This document shows, one piece after another, positions 53,057-60,558 of a stretch of 64,000 nt of DNA. Origin of the DNA: UBA5109 sp965661005 (GTDB lineage: Bacteria; Pseudomonadota; Gammaproteobacteria; Pseudomonadales; Pseudohongiellaceae). Numbering within the stretch: position 1 is the stretch's first letter; every line of letters starts with the position of its first letter. Made by a program: the position numbers and the translations under genes. The stretch covers positions 62,001-126,000 of the forward strand of contig CBFICB010000003.1 in NCBI GenBank assembly GCA_965661005.1. Direction: 5' to 3'. The notes under the pieces were generated by a model. That model made no database searches. It saw only the letters and a program-made list of their open reading frames with translations, and was not told where the DNA came from.

Positions 53057-53485
53057 TCAGGGCGCACACAAGGTATTGATTACATGGATAACAACGCCTT
53101 CAAGTAACAGGTCGCTATCTTCATTAAGCAGGACAGGGGCATAAGCCGGGTTGGCCGCTAGTAATTTTTTATTTTGAATATCTAGAATCTTGCAGGTCAA
53201 CTCGCCATTGATCGCGGCAATCACAACTTGCCCCTGACGCGGTTCTATCGCGCGGTCAACAATCAATAATGCTTTATCCATAATTCCTCTCTCGATCATA
53301 GAGTCACCAGCGGCTCGAGCGAAGTAAGTGGAGGAGGGGTGCTTGATCAAGTATTCGTTAAGATCAAGACTGCTTTCAATATAATCGTCCGCAGGCGATG
53401 GAAAGCCAGCAGGAACACTGCTAGTAAAAAATGGCAGAGGTAAGAAACTTGCTACCTCTCGTTTTTCAACGCGGGTAATCTTCAT
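53057..53485 (-). CDS. umuD: UmuD, pol V accessory protein with self-cleavage
   Basis: Protein of 142 residues of the LexA/UmuD peptidase family. The cleavage site is in SVPAGFPSPADDYIE (Ala-Gly, residues about 26-27). The catalytic serine is in ARAAGDSMIERGI and the catalytic lysine in AAINGELTCKIL. RecA-stimulated self-cleavage gives UmuD', which joins UmuC. It lies between the SRAP gene and umuC, a three-gene run within about 2.4 kb. No clear LexA box was found in the short gaps. Confidence 0.96.
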   Translation of the reverse strand: MKITRVEKREVASFLPLPFFTSSVPAGFPSPADDYIESSLDLNEYLIKHPSSTYFARAAGDSMIERGIMDKALLIVDRAIEPRQGQVVIAAINGELTCKILDIQNKKLLAANPAYAPVLLNEDSDLLLEGVVIHVINTLCAP

Positions 53486-53506
53486 GATGTCCAGGTCGTT
53501 TATTTG

Positions 53507-54202
53507 CTAGCTTAACAGGAAGCTTTCATCAACAGGCTGCCAACGGCTGGGTCTGTCGATGGGCGTGACACGCTGCGTTTGTTTTATGTTCGGCTGTAAA
53601 ATTTCTTTAAAGTCTTCAATCTTATTAAAGGCAGGGTCGAGCCACTTATCGGTTAATACTTTATTTTCATAGTCCAACATTAATGGAATGGACTTGGGGT
53701 GTATGTTCGCCCATTTTCTCACGGGCGGCAAGGTGATAATTGAGGCAGAATAAATTATTTCTCCAGTCTCCTTGTTTAGATACTCTTTATATAAGCCGCC
53801 GAAAGCAATCGCCTTATCTGGTAATTCAATTTTGTGGTAGGTCTTCTTATCTCCCAGGCCTTCGACAAAGGCTGAAGACGGGATAATACAGCGAGACTCT
53901 CGAAAAGGTTTGTAGGCAATAGAACGTGGTTGATTAAGTTTGTCAGCGCGTGAATTGAAGGAGGCATATTTATAGTTGGGTTTCAGGCTGGCTAAATCCA
54001 ATAACAGCCACCAGCATGCCGTTTTGATGACAGCGTCTTTTACGATAATGGATATTTGTGCTCCTGGAGCAATATCGTCGGAATAATGTAAAGAGCCTTT
54101 AGCTTGTGGAGAGCCCTCAGTCTGTGAAGAGCCTTCAGCTTGTAAAGTCTCCACTAGAGCCCGGGTATTATTATCGGCTTTTAATTGGAAACGGCCGCAC
54201 AT
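53507..54202 (-). CDS. yedK: SRAP-domain protein (YedK/HMCES family), with repeat-derived insert
   Basis: SRAP proteins covalently bind abasic sites in single-stranded DNA through Cys2. MCGRFQLKADNN has that cysteine. Asn and Glu/His active-site positions are seen in YKYASFNSRADKL, CIIPSSAFVEG and ITLPPVRKWANIHPKSIPLML. An insert near residue 23, LQAEGSSQTEGSPQAKGSL, comes from three 18-bp DNA repeats and is absent from typical members. It is likely expressed with umuDC, so abasic-site shielding and translesion synthesis would be co-regulated. That link is inferred from order alone. Confidence 0.92.
   Translation of the reverse strand: MCGRFQLKADNNTRALVETLQAEGSSQTEGSPQAKGSLHYSDDIAPGAQISIIVKDAVIKTACWWLLLDLASLKPNYKYASFNSRADKLNQPRSIAYKPFRESRCIIPSSAFVEGLGDKKTYHKIELPDKAIAFGGLYKEYLNKETGEIIYSASIITLPPVRKWANIHPKSIPLMLDYENKVLTDKWLDPAFNKIEDFKEILQPNIKQTQRVTPIDRPSRWQPVDESFLLS
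54092..54145 (-). repeat. 18-bp tandem repeat, three copies, inside the SRAP gene
   Basis: Three adjoining copies start at 54092, 54110 and 54128 (plus-strand consensus AGAGCCTTCAGCTTGTGA). Being a multiple of three they keep the frame and add a six-residue unit, Gln-x-Glu/Lys-Gly-Ser-x, near the N-terminus. They are slippage-prone, so copy number may vary between strains. Confidence 0.85.
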
Positions 54203-54214
54203 ATAAATACGCTG

Positions 54215-54577
54215 CTACTGAGTTAACTGATCGGCATGGCTTTCAAACCACTCACCAAAAGTAGCCAGTATTGGTCCCATATCAGTCCCGGCTTTGGTTA
54301 AACTATATTCAACTTTAGGAGGAACTTCTGTATAGACTTTACGAATAATCATGCCATCTCTCTCTAATTCTCGTAACTGCAAAATAAGAATACGCTGAGT
54401 AATACCGGAAATAGCGCGCTCTAACTCGCCGAAACGATGAGTGCCCTTGCTAAGCTGAAACAGTATGATCGGCTTCCACTTACCGCTAATAAGCTTTAAG
54501 GCATTCTCTACCGGGCAGACACCAAAAACTGGTGTGTTTGTCTGTTTTATGCGTTTTGCTGTCGCAACCATCCTCAT
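54215..54577 (-). CDS. HxlR family transcriptional regulator
   Basis: Winged-helix protein of 120 residues: CPVENALKLISGKWKPIILFQLSKGTHRFGELERAISGITQRILILQLRELERDGMIIRKVYTEVPPKVEYSLTKAG. The conserved Cys (VFGVCPVE) before the winged helix is often redox- or electrophile-sensitive in this family. It is divergent from the NAD(P)-binding gene at 54787, a common arrangement in which the HxlR protein represses the neighbour. Its stop lies 12 bases before the SRAP start, so read-through into SRAP-umuDC is possible. Confidence 0.94.
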   Translation of the reverse strand: MRMVATAKRIKQTNTPVFGVCPVENALKLISGKWKPIILFQLSKGTHRFGELERAISGITQRILILQLRELERDGMIIRKVYTEVPPKVEYSLTKAGTDMGPILATFGEWFESHADQLTQ

Positions 54578-54590
54578 TCTCCTGGTTTAT

Positions 54591-54603
54591 AAGTGATTCA
54601 CTT
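54591..54603. promoter_or_regulatory. Inverted repeat near the hxlR start
   Basis: AAGTG-ATT-CACTT is a perfect inverted repeat, 14 bp before the hxlR start codon. With 54674-54686 it makes a pair of dyads in the divergent promoter region, both of five-base arms and three-base spacing. HxlR operators are short dyads of this sort, so autorepression is possible. Confidence 0.4.
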
Positions 54604-54673
54604 TTAGCTTCCATCGCTTCTTTACAAGCGATAGTAGCTTACAACCCTCATTTTAATTAATACATACATTTTT

Positions 54674-54728
54674 GTAAGTACCTTACATAAATGTCGGTTC
54701 TTGTTATTTTGTAGGTAAAGCATAAAAT
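54674..54728 (+). promoter_or_regulatory. Operator-like dyad and promoter of the NAD(P)-binding gene
   Basis: GTAAG-TAC-CTTAC (54674-54686) is a perfect inverted repeat with GTA/TAC ends, as in several HxlR-family operators. It is followed by TTGTTA (54701-54706), 16 bp, and TAAAAT (54723-54728), a plausible sigma-70 promoter reading toward 54787. The functional link is inference. Confidence 0.45.
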
Positions 54729-54786
54729 ACAGCACGCATGGGGTCTACCCATTTTTACTTTATTAACAAAATAGAAGGAAGAAATC

Positions 54787-55413
54787 ATGAAAATACTCGT
54801 AGTAGGCGGTTCAGGAATGGTCGGCTCACGTATTGTGGAAGAAGCAACAGCACGTGGACACCAGGTTGTTGCTGGCGCTCGTAATCCTGAAAAAATTACG
54901 ACAAATGACAATGTCACTGCTGTAACAATTGATGCCACCAGTGCTGACTCTATCGCTCAAGCCGCATCGGATGTTGATGCCATCGTGATAAGCGTAAGCC
55001 CCCGTAATGGTGGCGATCCTGTCGTTGAAGCCAATACCGTTGCTGATGCCGCTATGGCAGCTGCCAGAAATACAGGAAAGCGTCTGGTCTATGTTGGTGG
55101 TGCAGGAAGTTTACTGTTACCTGACGGCTCTCCTGTTGCGGAAACATTACCGGATGAATATAGACCCGAGGCTTTGGGTATGCGTGATGTCCGCGACAAA
55201 TTACGTGACAGTGATCTTGACTGGACCGTACTTTGCCCTCCCGCCATGATTCAGCCTGGCGAAAAGAAAGGTAATTACCGTCTTGGTACAACGGCTTTAA
55301 TGTTTGATGCCAATGGCGAGAGTGCTATCAGTGCTGAAGATTATGCTGACGCCCTGGTAAATGAACTTGAGACCTCTGCTCATTCACGTGAACAATTTAC
55401 TCTTGCGTATTAA
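54787..55413 (+). CDS. NAD(P)-binding protein, atypical SDR / NmrA-like
   Basis: Rossmann-fold protein of 208 residues. The nucleotide motif is MKILVVGGSGMVGSRIVEEATARGHQVVAGARNPEK, followed by DVDAIVISVSPRNGG, RLVYVGGAGSLLLPDGS and LDWTVLCPPAMIQPGEKKGNYRLG. It belongs to the atypical SDR group that binds NAD(P)H without the usual YxxxK pair. Genes of this type next to HxlR regulators often respond to electrophiles or quinones. It is closed by a terminator-like hairpin. Confidence 0.88.
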   Translation: MKILVVGGSGMVGSRIVEEATARGHQVVAGARNPEKITTNDNVTAVTIDATSADSIAQAASDVDAIVISVSPRNGGDPVVEANTVADAAMAAARNTGKRLVYVGGAGSLLLPDGSPVAETLPDEYRPEALGMRDVRDKLRDSDLDWTVLCPPAMIQPGEKKGNYRLGTTALMFDANGESAISAEDYADALVNELETSAHSREQFTLAY

Positions 55414-55443
55414 GAGGCTTTAGTTAAGCAAATTTAAAATGAT

Positions 55444-55462
55444 GCCCCGCATTTTGCGGGGC
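55444..55462 (+). terminator. Hairpin after the NAD(P)-binding gene
   Basis: GCCCCGC-ATTTT-GCGGGGC is a strong perfect 7-bp stem, about 30 bp after the stop. The following TATCATTTG has only a weak T run. Confidence 0.75.
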
Positions 55463-55648
55463 TATCATTTGCATTTATTTAATTCCTGTACTTATCTAGC
55501 TTGTTAAAAGCACCTGGATCTAGTTCCAGTAATGCTTGAATTTACCCTGTTTAACCCTATACTCACTCTTCTGTGGCTGAAGTTTTTTGCTTTTATCGGC
55601 CTTTATGCCAGACACTACAATAATAAGGTATCGATGGAGGTATCACTT

Positions 55649-57151
55649 ATGCGTAACGCTCTCATTATTTTTATTTCCGCACTGGCATTAGTTGCTTGTG
55701 CCGGCGAGGAGGAGATGGCAAGTTCTGCTTCTATGCCCACAGATCCCCCAAGTGCTGACGAAGTGTTAGCCAATGTTCAAGCGGCGATGGGTGTCGAGAA
55801 CCTTTCTTCTTTAACAGTTTCAGGTGAGGCCTGGACTATCAGAAATGGCTTTCGCCAAACACGTAAGGCTAGTCCTCCATGGCTATACCGTAACGAAATT
55901 ATGGACTATACATGGACTATCGATCTTGAAAATGCCATCTCGTTAGCGACTGGTGAAATCTTCGCCCACAACCTGTTCTATGATCCGCCTACATGGAGCA
56001 ACTATTTACAGTATAACCCTCCAGGCCAAGATACTTGGGCGCAAGAACATCGGACCTGGCTATCACCTCCGGGCTTTTTAAAAGGCGCTGAAGATAACGG
56101 AGTCTCCCTTTCAATGCAGGATGGACAAACTGTATTAAGCTGGATGACGCCAGCCTCCCAGACTTCTCCTTCAGGCGTTCCTTATACGGTAAACGCTTAT
56201 ATCAATGACGATAATCTGATTGTAAAGACTGAAACATGGCTTGAAGATGATTTTATGGGAGATATGAATGTTTCCAGTGTTTACAGTGATTATGAAGAAA
56301 TGGATGGCGTTATGGTTCCCACGACTGTAGAAATTTGGCAGGGCGGTGGCGCTATATTCGGCATTGCTATACGAGAAGCTGATGCTAATCCAAACAACCT
56401 GACTGCTCTGATAACAGCGCCTCCTTCTGGCCCTGGTCGTGGCGGTCCTGGTGGCCCTCCAGGTGGTGGAGCAGCACCCAACCCCGCTGATTTGATTGAA
56501 GAAATTGCTCCAGGTGTCTACCACATCAGCACAAACTACAACTCATTAGCCGTTGAGTTCGAGGATGGCTTTATTTTGTTTGAAAGCGGAGGTTTTCCTC
56601 CGCGCGCTAATGCCGGCATTATTATGGAGGCTATAGCCAGTGTTTCTGAAAAGCCAATTAATGCTGTCATTAATTCTCATCCACACTCCGACCATACTCC
56701 AAGTCTGATACCAATGGTGAGCGCCGGTATTCCCTTGATTGTTAGTGAAAACAGTGAAGACTTCCTGCGTATGGCGCTGAGCACTCCAAGGACGCTTTTA
56801 GGAGAAGACACACTTAGCCCTGAATTTCGAGCGGTACCGAATGAAGGGGTGATGGTCATAGAAGATTCTATGAACCGTCTGGAAATTCATCATATTCCCA
56901 GCTTACACAGTGATTCATTGTTGTTCGCTTACTTACCTAATCATCGCCTGGCAATGCAGGCCGACTTTACTATTAGAGGTGATGGTGATGGTGGAACACT
57001 GCCATATGAAGGACAGACACCACTTGGTCAGGAATTTGCTGAATATATTCGGGATAATGGCCTTGAATTTGACAATATGCTTGGCGTCCATAGTTCTGGG
57101 TATATACAGAGCACTGAGGACGTCTTTATGGCTCTTCCTCCAGGAAACTAG
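55649..57151 (+). CDS. Lipoprotein with metallo-beta-lactamase-fold domain (MBL copy 4)
   Basis: A lipoprotein signal, MRNALIIFISALALVAC, has its lipobox cysteine at residue 17 and GEEE after it. An N-terminal domain (VLANVQAAMGVENLSSLTVSGEAWT and onward) comes next, then a Gly/Pro-rich linker (PSGPGRGGPGGPPGGGAAPNP, roughly) and an MBL domain (AVINSHPHSDHTPS, IPSLHSDSLLF, LAMQADF, LGVHSSGY). ATG 55649 follows GGAGG; the in-frame ATG at 55532 would add 39 residues and hide the lipobox. It shares layout with the secreted protein at 46856. The bridging Asp is in QADF, so the metal site may differ slightly. Confidence 0.83.
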   Translation: MRNALIIFISALALVACAGEEEMASSASMPTDPPSADEVLANVQAAMGVENLSSLTVSGEAWTIRNGFRQTRKASPPWLYRNEIMDYTWTIDLENAISLATGEIFAHNLFYDPPTWSNYLQYNPPGQDTWAQEHRTWLSPPGFLKGAEDNGVSLSMQDGQTVLSWMTPASQTSPSGVPYTVNAYINDDNLIVKTETWLEDDFMGDMNVSSVYSDYEEMDGVMVPTTVEIWQGGGAIFGIAIREADANPNNLTALITAPPSGPGRGGPGGPPGGGAAPNPADLIEEIAPGVYHISTNYNSLAVEFEDGFILFESGGFPPRANAGIIMEAIASVSEKPINAVINSHPHSDHTPSLIPMVSAGIPLIVSENSEDFLRMALSTPRTLLGEDTLSPEFRAVPNEGVMVIEDSMNRLEIHHIPSLHSDSLLFAYLPNHRLAMQADFTIRGDGDGGTLPYEGQTPLGQEFAEYIRDNGLEFDNMLGVHSSGYIQSTEDVFMALPPGN

Positions 57152-57175
57152 AAAAGCCTCATTAGAGAAAAACCC

Positions 57176-57208
57176 AAAGGGCTGGTTGATACCGGCCCTT
57201 TATTTTTA
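57176..57208 (+). terminator. Rho-independent terminator after the MBL lipoprotein gene
   Basis: AAAGGGC and GGT pair with ACC and GCCCTTT around TGAT, with one T-G wobble. TATTTTTAAT follows. It lies 25 bp after the stop. Confidence 0.9.
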
Positions 57209-57262
57209 ATTTATGCTTTTTTAATCAAGGCCCTTTCGCTGTAGTAAAAAATCTGTCTTGAT

Positions 57263-57280
57263 CTGTAAAATATTTTACAG
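57263..57280. promoter_or_regulatory. Perfect 18-bp palindrome upstream of the prepilin gene
   Basis: CTGTAAAATATTTTACAG is its own reverse complement and lies about 120 bp before the prepilin start. It is not a canonical LexA box, because the CTGT/ACAG arms are ten bases apart, not eight. It is a good candidate operator for an unknown regulator. Confidence 0.55.
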
Positions 57281-57400
57281 GATTAGGCATTTCTTTAACG
57301 GGGTCACATTTTTCTATCCAGATCAAAGTGCTGTCAAGACTTTGCCGTTATAATGGGCCTTGAAGGGTCAACTATTAGTTAAATACCAGAAAGCAGAGAC

Positions 57401-58972
57401 ATGATGATAATAACGCAAAGAAATAAATCCATTGGATTTACCTTGCTGGAAGTTATGGCCGTAATTGCTGTGTTCGGGATTCTTTCTGCTGTTGCTATTC
57501 AGACTTACAGTAATTTTATTAGTAAATCTAAACTTGTAGAAGCCGTTTTAATCTTTGATACAGTGAGAACCAATGTTCTCAGTGATTACTATGTTTCCGC
57601 AGGCTTTCCTGACAATATTATGTCGGCGCGTGCTGGCACTGGTACCGGATCATCACAAATAGATAGTTCAAATAATGCGGTCAGTTCAGGGTCAGATATT
57701 GTCAAAGAATACTGGTACTACCAAAACGAAAATGCCGGGATTGGCTGGTTCGGACTGCAGCTAGATGAAAGCTTTATGCCTAGCTGTATGGAAGAGTGTC
57801 GCTTACATATTGGCTTTAAAGAAAAAAATAATAATCTTGCCTTTTATTGTGGCCTTTGGAACAGTGAAGATGTAGAGGATATTTTTCCTTTGAATGTCTT
57901 GCCCACTGGCTGCCAGGAAACCTGTGTCCGTTGCCAATTAAATGAAGGAGACGGAGCGCTAGATTATGCACTTAATAACCAAGTAAACCCTAATACAAAC
58001 AGTAGTACAGCCAGCAATAGCTCACCTTCCAGCAACTCGACTGCGAACAATAGCTTTGCTGACAATAATTCAGGTAATAGTTTAGGAAGCCGCTCAACTG
58101 TTACTGATAATTCTGGTGCCTCTAGCAATAATGAATCATCTTCTACTACGGCTAGCTCCCAAGGGGGTAACACAGCAGCAAGCACTGCTAGTAGCACTGA
58201 CAACAACACTGGAACATCCAGTGGCAGTTCAAGCGACGACAATAACCAAACCGCTTCTGCTGATAGTAATGAATCATCATCAAGCTCAAATACCTCTTCT
58301 GGCGACAATTCAAATAGCCTGGCGGATAACAGTAGCAATATGAGTTCAGGTAATAATTCTGGCAGTAATAGTGGTGGTTCAGGATCTAGTAACTCAGTTT
58401 CTGGGGCCGGCAATAATCTCAGCGGCATCCCCGGGGCTTCACCTGGCAGTTCTAGCAATCCTGCTTCTTCTCAAGACCGAGCATCCAACGAGAACGCCAA
58501 TCAAGAGGATGATGGGCAAAATTCGGTAGAAGAGAGCAGGCAAGAGAATGATCGCGATGAGAGAGATCGCAACAATAGCAGAGATAGAGATAACGATAGA
58601 AATAATAATGACAGGAATCAGAATAATAGAAATGACGATGTTGACAGCGACAGCTCAGATGATGAGAGCTCAGACTCTGGACAAAACCAAAACAATCAAG
58701 GAAACAGCAATAATAACGACCGCAACAACTCTCGAAATAATAATCCAGAACGCAATTCCAGCGATAACGAAGAAGAAGATTCAGACGATGATGAGGAAGA
58801 TTCAAACGCCGAATGCGAAGAACCAGGAAACCGCCAAGGTAGAGGGAATGCTTTTGGCCTCGATTGCGAGGATGACTCTGACGGGCCCGGAAATTCAGAT
58901 GGTCAACCTGGTGGAGGCAATGAAAATAATGCCAATCAGGGCAATCGGAATAACCGCAACAATCGTAATTAA
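57401..58972 (+). CDS. Prepilin-like protein with a long disordered Ser/Asn/Asp tail
   Basis: Protein of 523 residues. The type IV prepilin site is KSIG|FTLLEVMAVIAVFGILSAVAIQTY, with cleavage after Gly12 and Glu at mature position 5. A globular part follows to about residue 190, with cysteines in PSCMEECRLH, FYCGLW and PTGCQETCVRCQ. Then comes a tail of about 330 residues made mostly of Ser, Asn, Asp, Gly and Arg, changing from S/N-rich (about 195-350) to R/N/D-rich (about 365-440). A small Cys pair follows (ECEEPGNRQGRGNAFGLDCEDD), and the end is NNRNNRN. Normal pilins are 130-200 residues. The gene stands alone, away from pil genes. It may be a minor pilin or adhesin; that is inference. 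Confidence 0.85.
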   Translation: MMIITQRNKSIGFTLLEVMAVIAVFGILSAVAIQTYSNFISKSKLVEAVLIFDTVRTNVLSDYYVSAGFPDNIMSARAGTGTGSSQIDSSNNAVSSGSDIVKEYWYYQNENAGIGWFGLQLDESFMPSCMEECRLHIGFKEKNNNLAFYCGLWNSEDVEDIFPLNVLPTGCQETCVRCQLNEGDGALDYALNNQVNPNTNSSTASNSSPSSNSTANNSFADNNSGNSLGSRSTVTDNSGASSNNESSSTTASSQGGNTAASTASSTDNNTGTSSGSSSDDNNQTASADSNESSSSSNTSSGDNSNSLADNSSNMSSGNNSGSNSGGSGSSNSVSGAGNNLSGIPGASPGSSSNPASSQDRASNENANQEDDGQNSVEESRQENDRDERDRNNSRDRDNDRNNNDRNQNNRNDDVDSDSSDDESSDSGQNQNNQGNSNNNDRNNSRNNNPERNSSDNEEEDSDDDEEDSNAECEEPGNRQGRGNAFGLDCEDDSDGPGNSDGQPGGGNENNANQGNRNNRNNRN

Positions 58973-59093
58973 GATATGCATAAACAAACTAGCTCAACTG
59001 CCTCCTCTCGTTTATGATGGTCAGGTCTTGCGGTTGATCTAAAATTCTTATTAATTCAAACAGCTTTGTTTCTATAATCAGCAACAATTTCCT

Positions 59094-59843
59094 ATGTCAA
59101 AAACTCATATGACAGCACTTAGCGTTAATCTTAATAAACTCGCTTTACTGCGAAATTCTCGCGGCCACAATCAGCCTGATATCTTGCAATATGCCAAACG
59201 TTTTATTGACCTAGGCGTACAAGGCATTACGATTCATCCTAGGCCTGATGAACGCCATATCAAGCAACAAGATGCTCATGAGCTTGCTAAACTGCTTCAA
59301 AAATTCCCTCATGTTGAATTCAATATAGAAGGTTATCCCTCCAATGCCTTCTTGAATTTAGTCGAGGCATGTATGCCTTCGCAGTGCACTCTTGTTCCTG
59401 ATGCAGAAGATCAATTAACCTCGGATCATGGCTGGGACTTCACTCAACACCTAGACACATTGCGCCCAATTATTGAGCGTCTAAAAAAACTAGGCATTCG
59501 AGTAGCCGTGTTTCTTGATCCCGAAGCAAAACAAGTAGAGCTCGCTGCTCAATCAGGCGCAGATCGGATTGAGCTTTATACAGAAGAGTTTGCCAGTGAG
59601 TTTTCTAAATCAGGAAAAAGTACCGAAAAAATACTGACCAAATATAAGTCTGCAGCAAGCTTGGCACAAAAACACAATCTTGGAGTGAATGCTGGTCATG
59701 ATTTAAATTTGCAAAATTTACCAAGCTTTTTGAGCATTCCTGATATTCTAGAAGTCTCTATAGGGCATGCACTTATAATAGAATGCATAGACCGCGGCAT
59801 TGAAAGCGTTATTTCAGATTATTTAAATATCTGCAAAGCCTAA
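59094..59843 (+). CDS. pdxJ: Pyridoxine 5'-phosphate synthase
   Basis: PdxJ (249 residues) condenses 1-deoxyxylulose 5-phosphate with 3-amino-2-oxopropyl phosphate in vitamin B6 synthesis. The family motifs LSVNLNKLALLRNSRG, GVQGITIHPRPDERHI, FNIEGYPS, VPDAEDQLTSDHGWDF and VNAGHDLNLQNLP are all present. The start could also be the ATG five codons downstream (MTALSVNLNK), which is nearer the usual N-terminus. It is cytoplasmic and followed after 32 bp by msrA. Confidence 0.95.
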   Translation: MSKTHMTALSVNLNKLALLRNSRGHNQPDILQYAKRFIDLGVQGITIHPRPDERHIKQQDAHELAKLLQKFPHVEFNIEGYPSNAFLNLVEACMPSQCTLVPDAEDQLTSDHGWDFTQHLDTLRPIIERLKKLGIRVAVFLDPEAKQVELAAQSGADRIELYTEEFASEFSKSGKSTEKILTKYKSAASLAQKHNLGVNAGHDLNLQNLPSFLSIPDILEVSIGHALIIECIDRGIESVISDYLNICKA

Positions 59844-59875
59844 AATTTTTCATTTTTATTTATTGAGTTTTCCTA

Positions 59876-60517
59876 ATGTTAAAGTTATTTGATAAACAGA
59901 GTTTAATCAGCGCGGATAAAGCCCTTGCTGGGCGAGATGAGCTTATGCCCGTAGCAAGCAGTCATTTTGTTTTGAATACGCCCTTGAAGCTGACAGCAGA
60001 TCAACTAACAGAACTGGGGCTTGATCAGGCAATCTTTGGCTTAGGCTGTTTTTGGGGGGCTGAAAAACGATTCTGGTCTTTACCTGGTGTATATACTACT
60101 GCAGCAGGCTATGCTGGGGGCTATACTGCCAACCCAAGTTATCAGGAAGTTTGCAGCGGCATGACGGGGCACACTGAAGTCGTTTGGTTGGCATTCGATC
60201 CAATACAGCTTAGTTATGAGAATCTGCTTAAAGAGTTCTGGCAAGCACATGACCCGACTCAGGGCATGCGTCAGGGCAATGACAAGGGCACGCAGTATCG
60301 TTCAGCGGTTTATACCTATTCTGAAGCCCAACAGCAAAGCGTTGAAAAAACTAAAGAGCACTATCAAAATATGCTAACGGCAAAGGGCTATCCCGCAATA
60401 AGCACTGAAATCAAACCAGTTTCTCAATTTTATTATGCTGAAGATTATCATCTACAATATCTGGCAAAAAACCCAAATGGTTATTGCGGTCTTGGTGGCA
60501 CCGGAGTGTGTTTTTAA
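59876..60517 (+). CDS. msrA: Peptide-methionine (S)-S-oxide reductase
   Basis: MsrA (213 residues) reduces methionine-S-sulfoxide. The active-site GLGCFWGAEKRFW (about residues 55-67) has the catalytic cysteine. HTEVVWLAFDP, FWQAHDPTQGMRQGNDKGTQYRSAVY and the C-terminal resolving cysteines (NGYCGLGGTGVCF) are present. The N-terminal extension of about 50 residues is like that of the E. coli enzyme. It is cytoplasmic. Confidence 0.97.
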   Translation: MLKLFDKQSLISADKALAGRDELMPVASSHFVLNTPLKLTADQLTELGLDQAIFGLGCFWGAEKRFWSLPGVYTTAAGYAGGYTANPSYQEVCSGMTGHTEVVWLAFDPIQLSYENLLKEFWQAHDPTQGMRQGNDKGTQYRSAVYTYSEAQQQSVEKTKEHYQNMLTAKGYPAISTEIKPVSQFYYAEDYHLQYLAKNPNGYCGLGGTGVCF

Positions 60518-60558
60518 GGCGCTATTAAAAGCAAAGTCGATTAATCATTAATTAAACC

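Noticed and set aside
57263..57280. LexA (SOS) box
   Set aside because: The CTGT and ACAG arms are ten bases apart, not eight. No SOS gene is downstream.
57964..58458. A 164-codon open frame on the minus strand opposite the prepilin tail
   Set aside because: It is the complement of a low-complexity Ser/Asn coding region and reads as a Leu/Glu repeat. The plus strand has the prepilin start, a ribosome context and a globular domain.
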